NCBI GenBank assembly: GCA_947247005.1
Contig: OX365956.1
Location: 13,536,089-13,600,088, forward strand
Direction: 5' to 3'
Length of the DNA stretch: 64,000 nt
Origin: Spisula solida
Taxonomy: Eukaryota > Mollusca > Bivalvia > Venerida > Mactridae
In this document: positions 46,718 to 58,610 of the stretch, in pieces
How positions within the stretch are numbered: the stretch's first letter is position 1
Layout of the letters: each line of letters starts with the position of its first letter
The notes under the pieces: generated by a model
What the model was told of the DNA's origin: nothing
Database searches by the model: none
What the model saw: the letters and a program-made list of their open reading frames with translations, nothing else
Translations under genes and position numbers: made by a program

Positions 46718-49700
46718 TAGTCCGGTCAATTATGAAAAAGACCCGGCATTGGACTGTATAGTAAATATTTTTTTGTATTCTGATAGGGAATATGTTGTTA
46801 TTGAAGAATCTGAATGATGCCCAGCTGGCACCATTGAGCATTTTGAAAAATTCAAGATGGCGTCCAAGATGGCCGCAAAAATTAGAAAAAATGCCATGGG
46901 TGCATAAAATAAGTTACAAATTGCTATTTTTGCTCATCAGTTGTACTTAAAATGATTAAATCACAATAATTAATATATATTTATCATTATTAATTGATTC
47001 AGTAGATATAAGATGGCATCCGGCACAGCTAAATTCAAAATGGCTGCTACGTTGGCCGCAATAATTGCCCAAATTGGTAAATTGTATTAAAATCATCTAT
47101 TTTAATCCTACTTGTTTATATCAGTACTGTAATATGTAATTATTATTCAAAATTAAACTTTCTTTCATTTCGAAACTATTGACTCATTAGCTGATTCAAA
47201 ATGGCACCCAAGATGGCGACCAAAACCAGGAAAAACATTCCGATGACGCAAATTACAAATTGCTATTTTTGCTGATTGACAGCTTAAGATGTATTTGACG
47301 TATTTGTTTATATCATTATTTATTGTTTGTTTGAGTCTATTTGCGATAACATCCATGAAGGCTGAAATCAAAATAACGGCTACAATGGCCGTTATAATTG
47401 ACAAATTGGCATATTTGATTAAAAACCATGACGTGTAATCAAAATTGCTAATTATAATATTATCAGTACTGCAATAAGTTGTAAATACTCTAATTGAAAC
47501 TTTAATTAAACTTATTCAAAATGGCATCCAAGATGGCTTCCAAACGTGAACAAAGTGGTTAACCATACAGTCATTGTCATTGGTCGGTTGGTAAATTTAG
47601 TGTAAATCATCAAGTATTCATTCCAAATAAACTAATTTATATTGATCAATTTTACAAAACTCAATGTACATGTACATGCTGTATAATACGGGACCCCGTG
47701 TACTTGTTAGGTAGCTTTCAAAAATCAACCAATCAGGTGTATTCTGTCCCCATCAAAACATGGGTTTGGTCCAAATTCCAGTGAGTCTCGGTTGTGTAAT
47801 AATTAATGCCCAGCCGATCCAGACAGTTAAAAGGTAATAACTCGTATTTGTTCAAAACCCCGAAAGAAAAGAGTTTATCACTTTCATTGGTGATATAAAT
47901 GTCATCACAAGTTAAGAAATGATCATTGATAACGAAGTATATTCTATGCTGCCATGTGATGCTCATGTGTTAAGTTATTGAATGAAAAAGATTCCAACAC
48001 CCAAGAATCTACGAGGCCTCAATGGAGGTCATCTCATATGGTCGCTTTAAACCAAATATTATGTAGCGATCTCCAGAGGATGGGGAAGATCTCTGCATGA
48101 CATAATAGTTTATTTACGGGTAAAAATATGACCAGACCATACCTGGTAATAATAATAGTACTAATAATAATATCGACTTTATCTTTTGTGGATTACATAT
48201 TTGACAGTTATAAAATTACTTGTTAGAGTAAGGAACGACCATTCTTGGATTCCCTTTAAGCTTGGCACAACATCTACACGCCAGATATAGAATGAAATAA
48301 TAATGTTTTTCTAAAGATCAATTGGGATACAAGAAGAGGATGTACAAAACTTGGCTTACTGACGAGATGATAAATATCAGACAGACTGTTGCAAACAAGG
48401 ACCAGATATCTAGAATACCAAGTGTAATAAAGAGAACTATGGGAAGAAGGTAAAGACAGCGCCTGAATGAACATGAGGGTTGTGGCAAATTGATTACTAA
48501 AATAATAGGTTAAGGATTACATGATGACACTGGTCATAAAAGATCTTGTCAGAAGGAGAACTATACATTGATCCTACCAGAAGTGATGCTACTTAGCGAC
48601 CCATTATTAGGCTGATTGCAAGAAAAGCCTCCGTAATTAATCAAGACCAAGCGCTGAAAGCTTATACACCAATCTTAGCATAATTATAATAAGTTGTTAA
48701 GTGATGTGTGGGAGACATAGGACGTCTTGCATAGTGAAAGGAATGCCGCATGGTCAAGGTGGTATTGGTAACCTCCATGAGTGGAGAGGAATACAACCTA
48801 GTTGTCACTTTTAAGGATAATACGTATGTGACCGATAATAACATCAATGAATTGAGTCAGAGATCTGAAATATGCTGAATGTATCGGTCTAGTGTCTCAC
48901 ACAGACTTTTAATGTGTACTGTTGACTAGTATATCTTCAGATTGGATGTAGTGAACAGCAACATCTTCTGTATGTAGGTTGCTGGCATCTCCCACAGCTT
49001 TGTCTCGTGCTAAAAAATGTACATTGTCTTGATAACAAAACCAAAGACATTGGTCATTGTCAAGAAGACGAAACGATTTGCGATGCAACAATATGCGCTA
49101 TGCTCTAATCATGCAAGATGCCTTGTGGAGCATCAAAACATTGATAATGAGACCCTTCATCTTCTTGAGACGTGTTGGAACGGACAGGGGAGGATTTAAA
49201 TTAATTTTGAAGATTATGATAGGTAAAGCTTGCAATGCTTTTAATACATTTAAACCACAATGGAACACCAGCAACAACTTGATCGAATCAGACATCAAGC
49301 TATTCATCTCAACGCCAAGACAATATAGCTGTGTATTTTAAGGCCTTGTACCTTACTGAGCAGATAGCGAAGACTCCACGTAGACAGATGATAGCTCTGC
49401 ATGTATTCCTCAACCAAAATGTCCATGAAGAATTGGGAAAATATACGACCAAGACATAATTAACAACTGGACGCCTTAACAGAGGATGAAGAAGAAATCC
49501 ACCGCCAACACCATACACGAACGAAAATGGCGTCAGTGTTGGCACAGGACGAGGCATGAACACACAACCCCAACCATAAAACGACGAACATGGAAGTGAT
49601 ATGGCATCTACATTGTGAGAACAGTCTAACATCATTCACCTATACTTGGAATAGAACCCAAAAGACCAGATAATCCTACCAGATATTACTTGAAGAACAT

Positions 49701-50823
49701 TTCTTGTCGCAGCTTTCGTTTTGTGTGGCAAAACCAAGGTCCGTAAACGATTAAAAGCTGTTAATAATGCCTATTGCCAAACTACAGGAGAAGTGGATAA
49801 AATTAAGTGCAAATGTATATAAAGTGTTGTTTGTAAAATAAAAAAATGTATAAATAAAAAAACATTTATACTTATACTAGTACATGTATTTACAATACCA
49901 TATACATATACTAGTATACCAACCGACCAGTGGTCTAAAATATATAATTAGCTTGGTTTAAACTTTCATGTTTGACATCAAACTTGGAAGCCAATTTGAA
50001 TAAGCTAAACATAAAGTGTTTTCAATTGTAGTTTTATTAGATCAATTATTACCTATAGCAGTACTTATATTAAAAAATCAACAATTTCATTTACGTTACA
50101 TGCTATTAAATGCTAATTTTCAGTTTGACATATGTGGCAGCCATTTTTGCCGCCATTTTGATTTCAGCCGTCATGGATGCCATATAAAATTGGCTTAATC
50201 AATAAATAATGTTACATTTATGCAGTGTATTACAGAAGTAATTATGTTTGAGACACTTACACTACAATCAATCAGCAAACTATCAATATGTAACTTCTTT
50301 ATCATCCACTAACATATTGTTTTTAATATGGCGACCATCTTGGACGCCTTTTTGAATCAGCTAATGGGTCAACTGTTTTGAATTGAAGTTTTATTTGTGT
50401 GTTTATAATATATTACACTACTGGTACACATATAATTAAAACAATTGAGTTTTAGTACAATTTGGCAATTATGGAGGCCATTATAGCCGTGATTTGGATT
50501 CCAGCTGCCATGGGTGCCATCTAAGATTCACTAAATCAATAACTAATGTTAAAGTTTATCAATTATTATGTTTTAACATCTAAAATACAATCAACCCGCA
50601 AAAATAGCAATTTGTAACTTATTTCTAGTACCACAGTCATTATTTCTAATTTTAGCGGCCATCTTGAACGCCATCTTGAATTTCTCAAAATGCTCAATGA
50701 TACCAGCTTGGCATCATTCAGATTCTTCAATAACAACATATTCCCTAACAGAATACCAAAACATATTTACTATACAGTCCAATGCCGGGTCTTACCTAAA
50801 TATCCCATTTATAGACCGGACTA
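46718..50823. mobile_element. foldback element F, 4106 bp, long inverted arms
   Basis: Both ends read TAGTCCGGTC outward-in and are flanked by TAA (46715-46717 and 50824-50826); the uninterrupted site TTTAATGGATTAATCCGCGG is seen in the 3.46-kb copy of A. Arms extend inward about 850 bp (to about 47565 and 49975) with roughly three-quarters identity by eye. They are built from units of about 165 bp rich in AAGATGGC/AAAATGGC motifs. The core (47570-49970) has only broken open frames of no recognised family, for example 47733-47966 on the minus strand. Confidence 0.85.
47570..49970. other. core of foldback F, decayed coding remnants
   Basis: Stretches of 40-95 codons are open on both strands and look faintly protein-like, but stops are frequent and I recognise no domain. 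A former transposase is possible and unproven. Confidence 0.3.
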
Positions 50824-51133
50824 TAATGGATTAATCCGCGGATCATGTTAGAATATTTCATAAATCACATAAAAGGATTGAATACGAATACGTGATAGAG
50901 TACATAACTGACGTCAGTATGTGTTAGTATTTACTTAGACTTACGTTACATATGTCGATATTGTGGAACTCCGGATATTAAGCTGTCATCATCTAGTCTA
51001 ACATAATCTAGAACATGATTATTAAACGAAAATCTACCATCCATAACAGTTGTGTATAGATTTGTACTGCTAATCGTGACCGGTGAAAAATGCGTCAACA
51101 CATTGTTTAGTAATATTGTTTTTCACGTTACTG

Positions 51134-52428
51134 CACTGAGCGGCTCTGAAAACGCAACACTAATGAAAATCATGATTACTTTTTTATTTATTAATATTTC
51201 TCAATGAAATTTTGTGTGCATATTAGTGGCTACCCATGAATTGTAACTCGATGTTATTTCCATCTAAATACACTACAATGATGCATTGAACCATGAAACG
51301 GAAAACAACGAAAAATGTACGAGGAATTGATGGATTGATGCTTATTATTTTATTGTTAGGTCAATTGGAATAGTCAATCCATTGTTAAACTAAAAAACCC
51401 ACAAAATAAGACGGTTTACCACTCTGCAAAACAGTGGTCTTAAGGAGGTACGCGCACCTTTTATCTAACGATCGAATTTTCATTGAAACATCTTAAAATG
51501 ACAGAACAGTCTTCTAGAACAACATTGAAATCATAAAAATGATATATCACCAGGCTCGTTTTCGACATACATGGCTTTCTAATGACCTACCATTGTATTT
51601 TGGTCATTTTATCTATTTCCTGCATTTATGGCACCATTATGTTCTTTTTAAGATTATTACTGTATGAAACCACTTTTAAGCAATGCATGATATTTTGTGT
51701 GTTCCATGGTCATTCCTATTCACATTAGTCACAATTCAGGCTGCCTGGTGAACAAATTCAGTATTTGAACATGATAAATAGTTACCCCACCCACGTGCTA
51801 AAAAGTGTGATTTTCAAATGATTTCAAATGAACGTCAAAAAATAGCCAACGATCGAAAATGATTTAAAATTAGCCCTAAGTTTAGTATCAAATAGAACAC
51901 CAGTTTAGTCAAATAAAAATAGGGGTCACCAGCCTTTTTTGGGAGCTGTGCATAAAAAGCACTAATTATGAATAAATTTGCATAAAATTAACCTAATTTG
52001 CATATTGTAATGAAATAATTTTTTCTTAAAAATATTTCAAAGTGTGGCTACCTCTTATAACTAAACCATGCACTACATATTATATATAAGCATATGCATT
52101 TGAACAATTGTAGGGACTTATTGTGAACCCATATTATTCACAATTTTGCCGTTCCCCACCCACTTTTTCATACAGGCAAAAAATAAAAAGTTAAAAATAT
52201 CTAATTTGTGCGATAATATTTTGTTTATTTTCATTAATCAACATTCATATGCAATCATTGAAACTAAAATTCATGTTTGTTCTTATCTAATACGATTTTG
52301 AAATTTCGCGCATGCGCACAAGGCAGCTCGTACCTCCTTAATGTTTTAAAATCTCTTAATAGCATTGTTTCAGGTTAACCGAAAAATACGACTAATTGTA
52401 CAGTCAAGGGGACGTAATTCTGAATGGT
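51134..52428. mobile_element. E-family MITE copy, unit 1, split by element C
   Basis: Starts CACTGAGCGG(C/T)T at 51134 and matches 499 onward, resumes after element C at 52342, and breaks at about 52428 where B right-arm sequence begins. The right terminus is missing. Confidence 0.7.
51444..52337. mobile_element. TTAA-flanked element C, 894 bp
   Basis: TTAA is duplicated at 51440-51443 and 52338-52341, the hallmark of piggyBac-type insertion. Ends read GGAGGTACGCGC and, inverted, GGAGGTACGAGC (about 11 of 12 matching). Unit 2 has an uninterrupted version of the site near 54730. No ORF; non-autonomous. Confidence 0.75.
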
Positions 52429-52429
52429 A

Positions 52430-52568
52430 TTGAAAATCCCACACTTTTGCTTAGGGTGAGTGCGCTGGCAGGATTCCTAGAAAATAATGAGACAACAGTT
52501 TATTACAAATTAAACTGATTTACACGTAGAAAAGATCAATAAAAGCACATGTAAAATTATATTGCAAT
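52430..52568. mobile_element. element B right-arm fragment, unit 1
   Basis: Matches 26489-26640 of element B (TATTGAAAATCCCACACTTT onward) and stops short of the terminal 60 bp. Confidence 0.65.
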
Positions 52569-52909
52569 ACCATACATATTCCAGTCCATTTATAATATGT
52601 TCTTTGTTCACAAATCGAAGTTTTTCACATGGCATGATTAATGAATATTGTGCAAAATTTTATTATAACTTGTTTTCTTCAAAACTAAATATTTTATTGA
52701 TAATATTTTGTCGTCTGTCATTTTTGCTATCACGGAACGATAACACGTGCGTGACGTAACGAATGACAACACAACTTGTGTGTGAAGTCGCCATCAGTAA
52801 AGCGAGTCTTAGGTGAATCCAAAATGACACAACCAAAGTCGAACGGCATTGGTTTCTGCATCTTCCATTCTGCAATTAATTACTATTTATTCTGTTGATC
52901 GTAACAGAT

Positions 52910-53079
52910 ATGAACAATGGGAAAAAGCTGCGATTAAGTGCCAAGAAACGCGTGCACATTGTGAAATATCAAAGGGGGGGGGGGAGACCGTGTTATACTT
53001 TCCAATAAGAACAGAAGCATTTTACCTCCCGTGTATTTATACGTACGATCTATCTAGTAGGAAGATCATTAGTTGTTAG
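52910..53079 (+). other. candidate terminal exon, unit 2 copy
   Basis: After GTAACAG| an open frame of about 56 codons (beginning YEQWEKAAIKCQE) runs through an 11-G tract to a TAG. Its final part, YFPIRTEAFYLPC, remains open in unit 1 in another frame. No family was recognised. It could also be chance inside a repeat unit. Confidence 0.25.
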
Positions 53080-54425
53080 TAGTTGCAAGCCAATTTTTAT
53101 ATTTTAGTTTATTTTGTTAAACACTCATACTTATATATTTTTTCGATAATACATGTACGTATAGTTCAGTCAGAGTAAAAATCCAGTGACGCATAATCCA
53201 CTATACCGGTGTAAAACAAATTACATGTATGAAAGGCTTATACTGTAACAAAAACTATAATTCCAATGCTAAACTACCATACTATATTCGCTCTACCTGT
53301 TCAGACAATGGTTGTCATATTTTGTGTACACATAATTACAACGCCACTGTTACAATATCCTAACTGGACTATACATGATGGATTGTTAAGTATAAACATG
53401 TTACTGCATTATATCGAAATACTAGCGTCAATTGAATGTTTATAGATGGACAACTAAAACATGAGGTAATCTTTTTGTTAACGGCAGCGATATATAACGT
53501 ATTCCATTGATCTTTGTGCGTTTGTGTAAAGTCTATAGATCGGAGAACTTAGAACTAAAACACGAGGTAATCAGCGACTATATAACGTATTCCATTGTGT
53601 GTTTCTCTTTGCGCTTTGTACCGTGTTTCGCTCATAATACGTGTGTGATTGTTATGTCAGTTAATAAGGCGTGTTTATTTATCACATGACTTGAGCTGAC
53701 AGGCACTTTGTGCATAAAATTGAACTCATAGGCGCTAACCATGGTCACCATTGTTCAACTAGAGATTGCGAACACCTATAGTGGTTAAACGCTAGTTAGA
53801 ATATATAAGATAATATCTAATATTTACTATCTAATTATATGTTTATAAATGTAGAACACACGCGTAGTTATGAAACTTTCTACTGTATATAGGCCTTATA
53901 TAACGTAAATAGTATAATTATATAATATATGATGGTTTCCGTAGGACAATAATGTACAAATAAGGTAATAATTGTTCAATTTGTCGACAATGTTTCTAAA
54001 TTGTATAGAATGTATACGCGTGGGATGTTGAGTAGATGGCTTTACAGTTGAACCCAATTTAATACTAGCTTATTCGTTTGCTTTGTCAACTGTTTCATAA
54101 AGAACCCACCCCAATTGAATGCTTGCTTATGTGTTTGCTTTTGGTTAACTATTTCATTAATCACATAAAAGGATTGAATACGAATACGTGACAGAGTACA
54201 TAACTGACGTCAGTATATGTTAGTATTTACTTAGACTTACGTAACATATGTCGATATTGTGGAACTCCGGATATTAAGCTGTCATCATCTAGTCTAACAT
54301 AATCTAGAACATGATTATTAAACGAAAATCTACCATAATAATTGTGTTTAGATTTGTACTGTTAATCGTGACCGGTGAAAAATGCGTCAACACATTGTTT
54401 AGTAGTATTGTCTTTCACGTTACTG

Positions 54426-55135
54426 CACTGAGCGACTCTGAAAACGCAACACTAATGAAAATCGAAATAACTTTTTTATTTATTAATATTTCTTAATGAA
54501 ATTTTGTGCGCATATTAGTGGCTACCCATGAATTGTGACTCGATGTTATTTCCATCTAAATACACTACAATGGTGCATTGAACCATGAAACGGAAAACAA
54601 CGAAAAATGTACGAGGAATTGATGGATTGATGCTAATTATTTTATTGTAAGGTCAATTGGAATAGTCAATCCGTCAACAAACTAAAAAAACACAAAATAA
54701 GACGGTTTACCACTTTTTACAAAATAGTGGTCTTTAGGTTTAAAAAGCTCTTAATAGCATTGTTTCAGGTTAACCGAAAAATACGACTAATTGTACAGTC
54801 AATGGAAGTAATTCTGGATAGAGATTGAGTCAATACAATTCAACTTTTCTAAATCTAAATTGGGCTTTATATTTATCTTTGTTTTGATTTATTTCTGTCA
54901 TCATGCTGAGCATGGATACTTGTTCACGAACTTTATCCGAAAAATATGTAAAAATCAGCATTAACAATCTGATAAACGCAGAAGGCCTCACGGCATCAAC
55001 TATGTTTTTGTTTGTGTCATCATTGTTTTATTGTGGTTGAAAGGGTCGTATCAGATCTTTATGAAATTATTTCGATTGTCATGCCACATATCTCAGCTAC
55101 AAATGTTGAACATTTCAGCAAAATCAAACGCATAT
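54426..55135. mobile_element. E-family MITE copy, unit 2, right end lost
   Basis: Begins CACTGAGCGACTCTGAAAAC and matches 499-1190. It diverges before the right inverted repeat, just upstream of an inserted element B copy. Confidence 0.75.
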
Positions 55136-55172
55136 TGGCTGATCTATGGGTAAATACATACATGCATACATA

Positions 55173-55430
55173 CACTCAAGGACTTAAAAACGCCTCACAT
55201 AATTCAAAGTCCAATATCGCTCAAAATATGTATGGCATTGCACAATAATTTACATATGCATTTATTGATCTGTTCTACTTGTAAATCAGGTTAGTTTGTA
55301 ATAAAATGAGTGCGCTGGCAGGATTTCTAGAAAATAATGAGACAACATTGTATTACAAACTAAACTGATTTACACGTAGAAATGATCAATAAATGCACAT
55401 GTAGAATTATATTGCAATACCATACATATT
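55173..55430. mobile_element. element B, unit 2, internally deleted
   Basis: The left arm starts CACTCAAGGACTTAAAAACG with TA outside. It jumps near 55305 directly into right-arm sequence, which ends before the terminus. The interior and right end are absent. Confidence 0.65.
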
Positions 55431-55667
55431 CCAGTCCATTTATAATATGTTATTTTGTTCACAAATCGAAGTTTTTCACATGGCATGATTACTGAATAAT
55501 GTGCAAAATTTTATTATAACTTGTTTTCTTCAAAACTAAATATTTTATTGATAATATTTTGTCGTCTGTCATTTTTGCTATCACGGAACGACAACACGTG
55601 CGTGACGTAACGAATGACTAGACAACTTGTGTGTGAAGTCGCCATCAGTAAGGTGAGTCTTTGGTGA

Positions 55668-58015
55668 CACCAAGTACTAATTTTCATCACATTGCTTACA
55701 TGAAAACTGCGAGGGTTTAAATTTGCGTGAAAACAGTGAAAATCCGCAAAATGCCCCGCCTTAGAAGCGTATTGATGTTTACCTGAGCAACCATAGATTT
55801 TAGCATGATGATGCTGTAATCATGAATATTCAGGGAAACATTGCCAGTGTATGTTATTACTTCCAGCTGAATTTTGAGTACACTGTAACGAACCATAACC
55901 ATAACAGATGGACATTCATCTAAAAGGTCCGGTTATTTAATTCCAAGTATCATTGAAATGGCTGACGGGGTGATGTTTAATAGCTTTTGACTTCACAATG
56001 TTAACAACGGAAAATTAAGCATCGTTGAACATTAGTTCCTATTAGGAGAATCCATTAGACACTAGACAGTATGGGGTTCTGGGAATATGATCCAATAGAT
56101 ATGAGCGTGACCTATGATATCCTTTCATTACACTGTTAACTCTTCCATTCATCACTGACATTGTATGGTGTGTATAAGCTTTCATATAATTAAACAATTA
56201 ACGTGAAGTACTTAACAAAGTCAATATTTTCCTATTGTGTCAATAATGTAATTGTTGCTCTTGTCAATTACATCTTTTAGAGACACTCATTATTAATTGA
56301 TTGATATATACGTCGTGCGTCATACTAGTAAACATTTTCACTATAAATCAACATTCTCATCGGGGTGGATAGTTTATTTTTCAATGTCTACATGTACAGT
56401 CAAGAACTATGACACTGTTCTAAGCAAAGTGAGAGTTCGAATGTTAAGTCCACGTGTAACCAGGTCATGCTTCACATGTTTGTTCGTTTCGATTGAATCC
56501 ATTTCCATTTCTGCTTTTCCATTTCGGTTATTTAGTTTTGGCGGGGCCCAGTCTATATTTACGCGTCCCAGTATGATCTATCGTTGTGACGAGAAACGTT
56601 CTATTGACAATAAATTTTAATTGGTATTTACTGAGTGGAAAACCATGTCTAATGATGCTTATGTGAACAGTGTGGAGAATTTGGCTTGAAATTTTGTTGT
56701 GTAGTTAGTTGAACCTTTAAATTGATTGTTATCATCTAACGGTTATCATCTTAGCAGTCTCATCTCATCGTTCCATTTCACTATTTGTTGTAAATATTGA
56801 ATAAGTTGAAGTAGATGTATAAAACGGACCCATGTGTGCACTATAGTGAGTTCAGCTGAATTACGAGGGTAAACTCGATTTACTAGAGTTACAGCAAAAA
56901 GAGTCTAGTTTCAACACTCGCTGTGAGGCTGGATTGCTGTAGTTCCAATCGGGGCACCTCGAATAATTTCTTAAGAATCACGTATAGATGCCGTACGGAC
57001 CGTTCCAATTTCTGTAATTCGACAAGTCCGCCATGTTTGTTTATGCTGTAGTTTAACTCTTTTCGTTTAGCTGAAGAGCTCCAAGTCTTCGATTATTTTT
57101 AGACTCTTACGTCATTAGAGTTAATTCTAGTAGGACAGCTGAACTCGCTCATTATTTACACAGACTACTGAATAAAGTAAAAATTAAACTAACGTTCGGG
57201 GCGAAACCATGCTCTGATAGTAAACAACCAGTCATCAAACAGATAAGTAATGATATTGAGCCTAGTATCGACACCTTAAGAAAAAACATATCTAGGCTCT
57301 TTTTTATATTATTTTATATTCGTACGTTACAAGGTGTGCACCATAACAAGTGGCACGTCATTGGTCCAACTGGACGATACTTGCCTCGTTATGAGCCGTT
57401 AACTGTGTCAGTTAACATGACCATAGGCTACTTAAACCATCCAAAACAAAGCGCTGAAGGCACTACATTTGTTTGGGTTTGAATAATGAAAATGGAAATA
57501 ATCTCCAGTCCTCAATAACATGGCAATTCTCTTTTGTAACGTGCCGGACAGATAGACACTGAAAAAATCCCGTCAGTGAATAATAATAATAATAATGTCT
57601 AAAAACGAATCAGTTTTAAGTTTTGAATGGGGCAATCTAAATAAAAGTTTTAAAATTGCCTATGTTTAGTGTTTTTTAAGCATTTGGGACTAAATTTCTT
57701 AATTCAGTTGTAACCCCAGCGCTTTCAGACAAAGTCGGAGGGAGTGTAGTGATTCTGGGATTCCGGCACAGCTGGGTACAGGTTTGATCAAGTCTGAAAT
57801 GCCATGTTATTCGGTGAGTTGAGTGGTGGCTCTCTTGTAGTTTGGCTGTTGGACAGTGCGGTTGTGTGTGAAAGCGCAGAATAGGCAATAGACAGTAATT
57901 AGAGACTGATATACTAGTGTAGAGTATGTTTTCTTCACACGTGACACAATCGGTTCAATGCAATATTCATGAATCTCTGACCATTAGAGGGTGTTATTGC
58001 AAACTTTAACAAGAG
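55668..58015. other. unassigned DNA
   Basis: Contains an (AAT)n run near 57580-57596. Open frames such as 56297-56620 and 57676-57888 show no recognised motif. Confidence 0.3.
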
Positions 58016-58064
58016 CCACATTCACATGGCCAACCCAGCATAAATGTTTTTACTAATGGGTGTT

Positions 58065-58610
58065 TAATCAAACTTCAAAGGGAGATAATTTCAAAACTGG
58101 GCCATATAGAGTTATGGTTCTTAGTCATTGCACTTCTCTTAGTTGCTATTTATTCTTCAACCAAGTTTCAAGTCAATACCTCAAATAGTTATAGTCTTAT
58201 AGAGTTATGCTCTGGATGAAATACTATTAAAAATTAAACAAGAGGAGATAATTTAAAAACTGGGTATTCTAGAGTAATGGTTCTTGGTCACTGCACTTCT
58301 CCTAGTTGCCATCTATTCATATATTAAGTTTAAAGTCAATATCACAAATAGTATAAGAGTTATGCTCTGGACAAAAATCTATTAAAAAATTAAACAAGGG
58401 CAGATAATTTTAAAAGTGAACTATATAGAGTTATGATTCTCTTTCGCTACACTTCTCGGAAGTTCTCCTGGTTGTCATCTATTCATATGTCAAGTTTCAA
58501 ATCAATATCTTAAATAATTTTCAAGTTATGCCTGGACAAAATATCGGACAGAAGGACGGACGCATACAATTACTATTATCCCTTCGCCTTTTGCGGGGAA
58601 TAATAATCAT
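58065..58610. repeat. satellite-like array, about 165-bp units, hairpin end
   Basis: Three units each contain GAGATAAT..(A)AAACTGGG, TAGAGT.ATGGTTCT and TCAAGT..(C/A)AAATCAAT, spaced about 165 bp. The last unit is followed by GGACAGAAGGACGGACGCAT and CCCTTCGCCTTTTGCGGGG, which can pair in a short stem. Arrays of this design, ending in a hairpin, are frequent in bivalve genomes and may derive from Helitron-like elements. Confidence 0.7.

Larger units (their letters stand above)
46061..50853 (+). mobile_element. element A, about 684 bp, carrying a nested foldback
   Basis: Inserted in unit 1 between GGTTAACT and TTTCAT, a site that is empty in unit 2 near 54150. TA lies at both edges. It starts AGAAATAAAAATCTGTTCGC and ends ATCATGTTAGAA. 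The foldback F splits it at 46718-50823. A shorter copy lies at 3461-3744. Confidence 0.8.
44811..52823. repeat. tandem duplication, unit 1 (with later insertions)
   Basis: Begins ATGACACAACCAAAGTC, like unit 2, and shares the succeeding sequence in order: poly-G tract, GCGTGTTTATTTATCAC region, TGACGTCAGTAT region, E-like MITE and B right arm. It is interrupted by element A plus the foldback (46061-50853) and element C (51444-52337). The E tail and B left arm present in unit 2 are lost here. Confidence 0.85.
52824..55667. repeat. tandem duplication, unit 2 (about 2.8 kb)
   Basis: Colinear with unit 1 without the three insertions. It includes the poly-G tract (52974-52984), the CACTGAGCG(A) MITE at 54426-55135, element B pieces at 55173-55430, and the tail TGACGTAACGAATGAC that ends near 55667. 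Confidence 0.85.
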
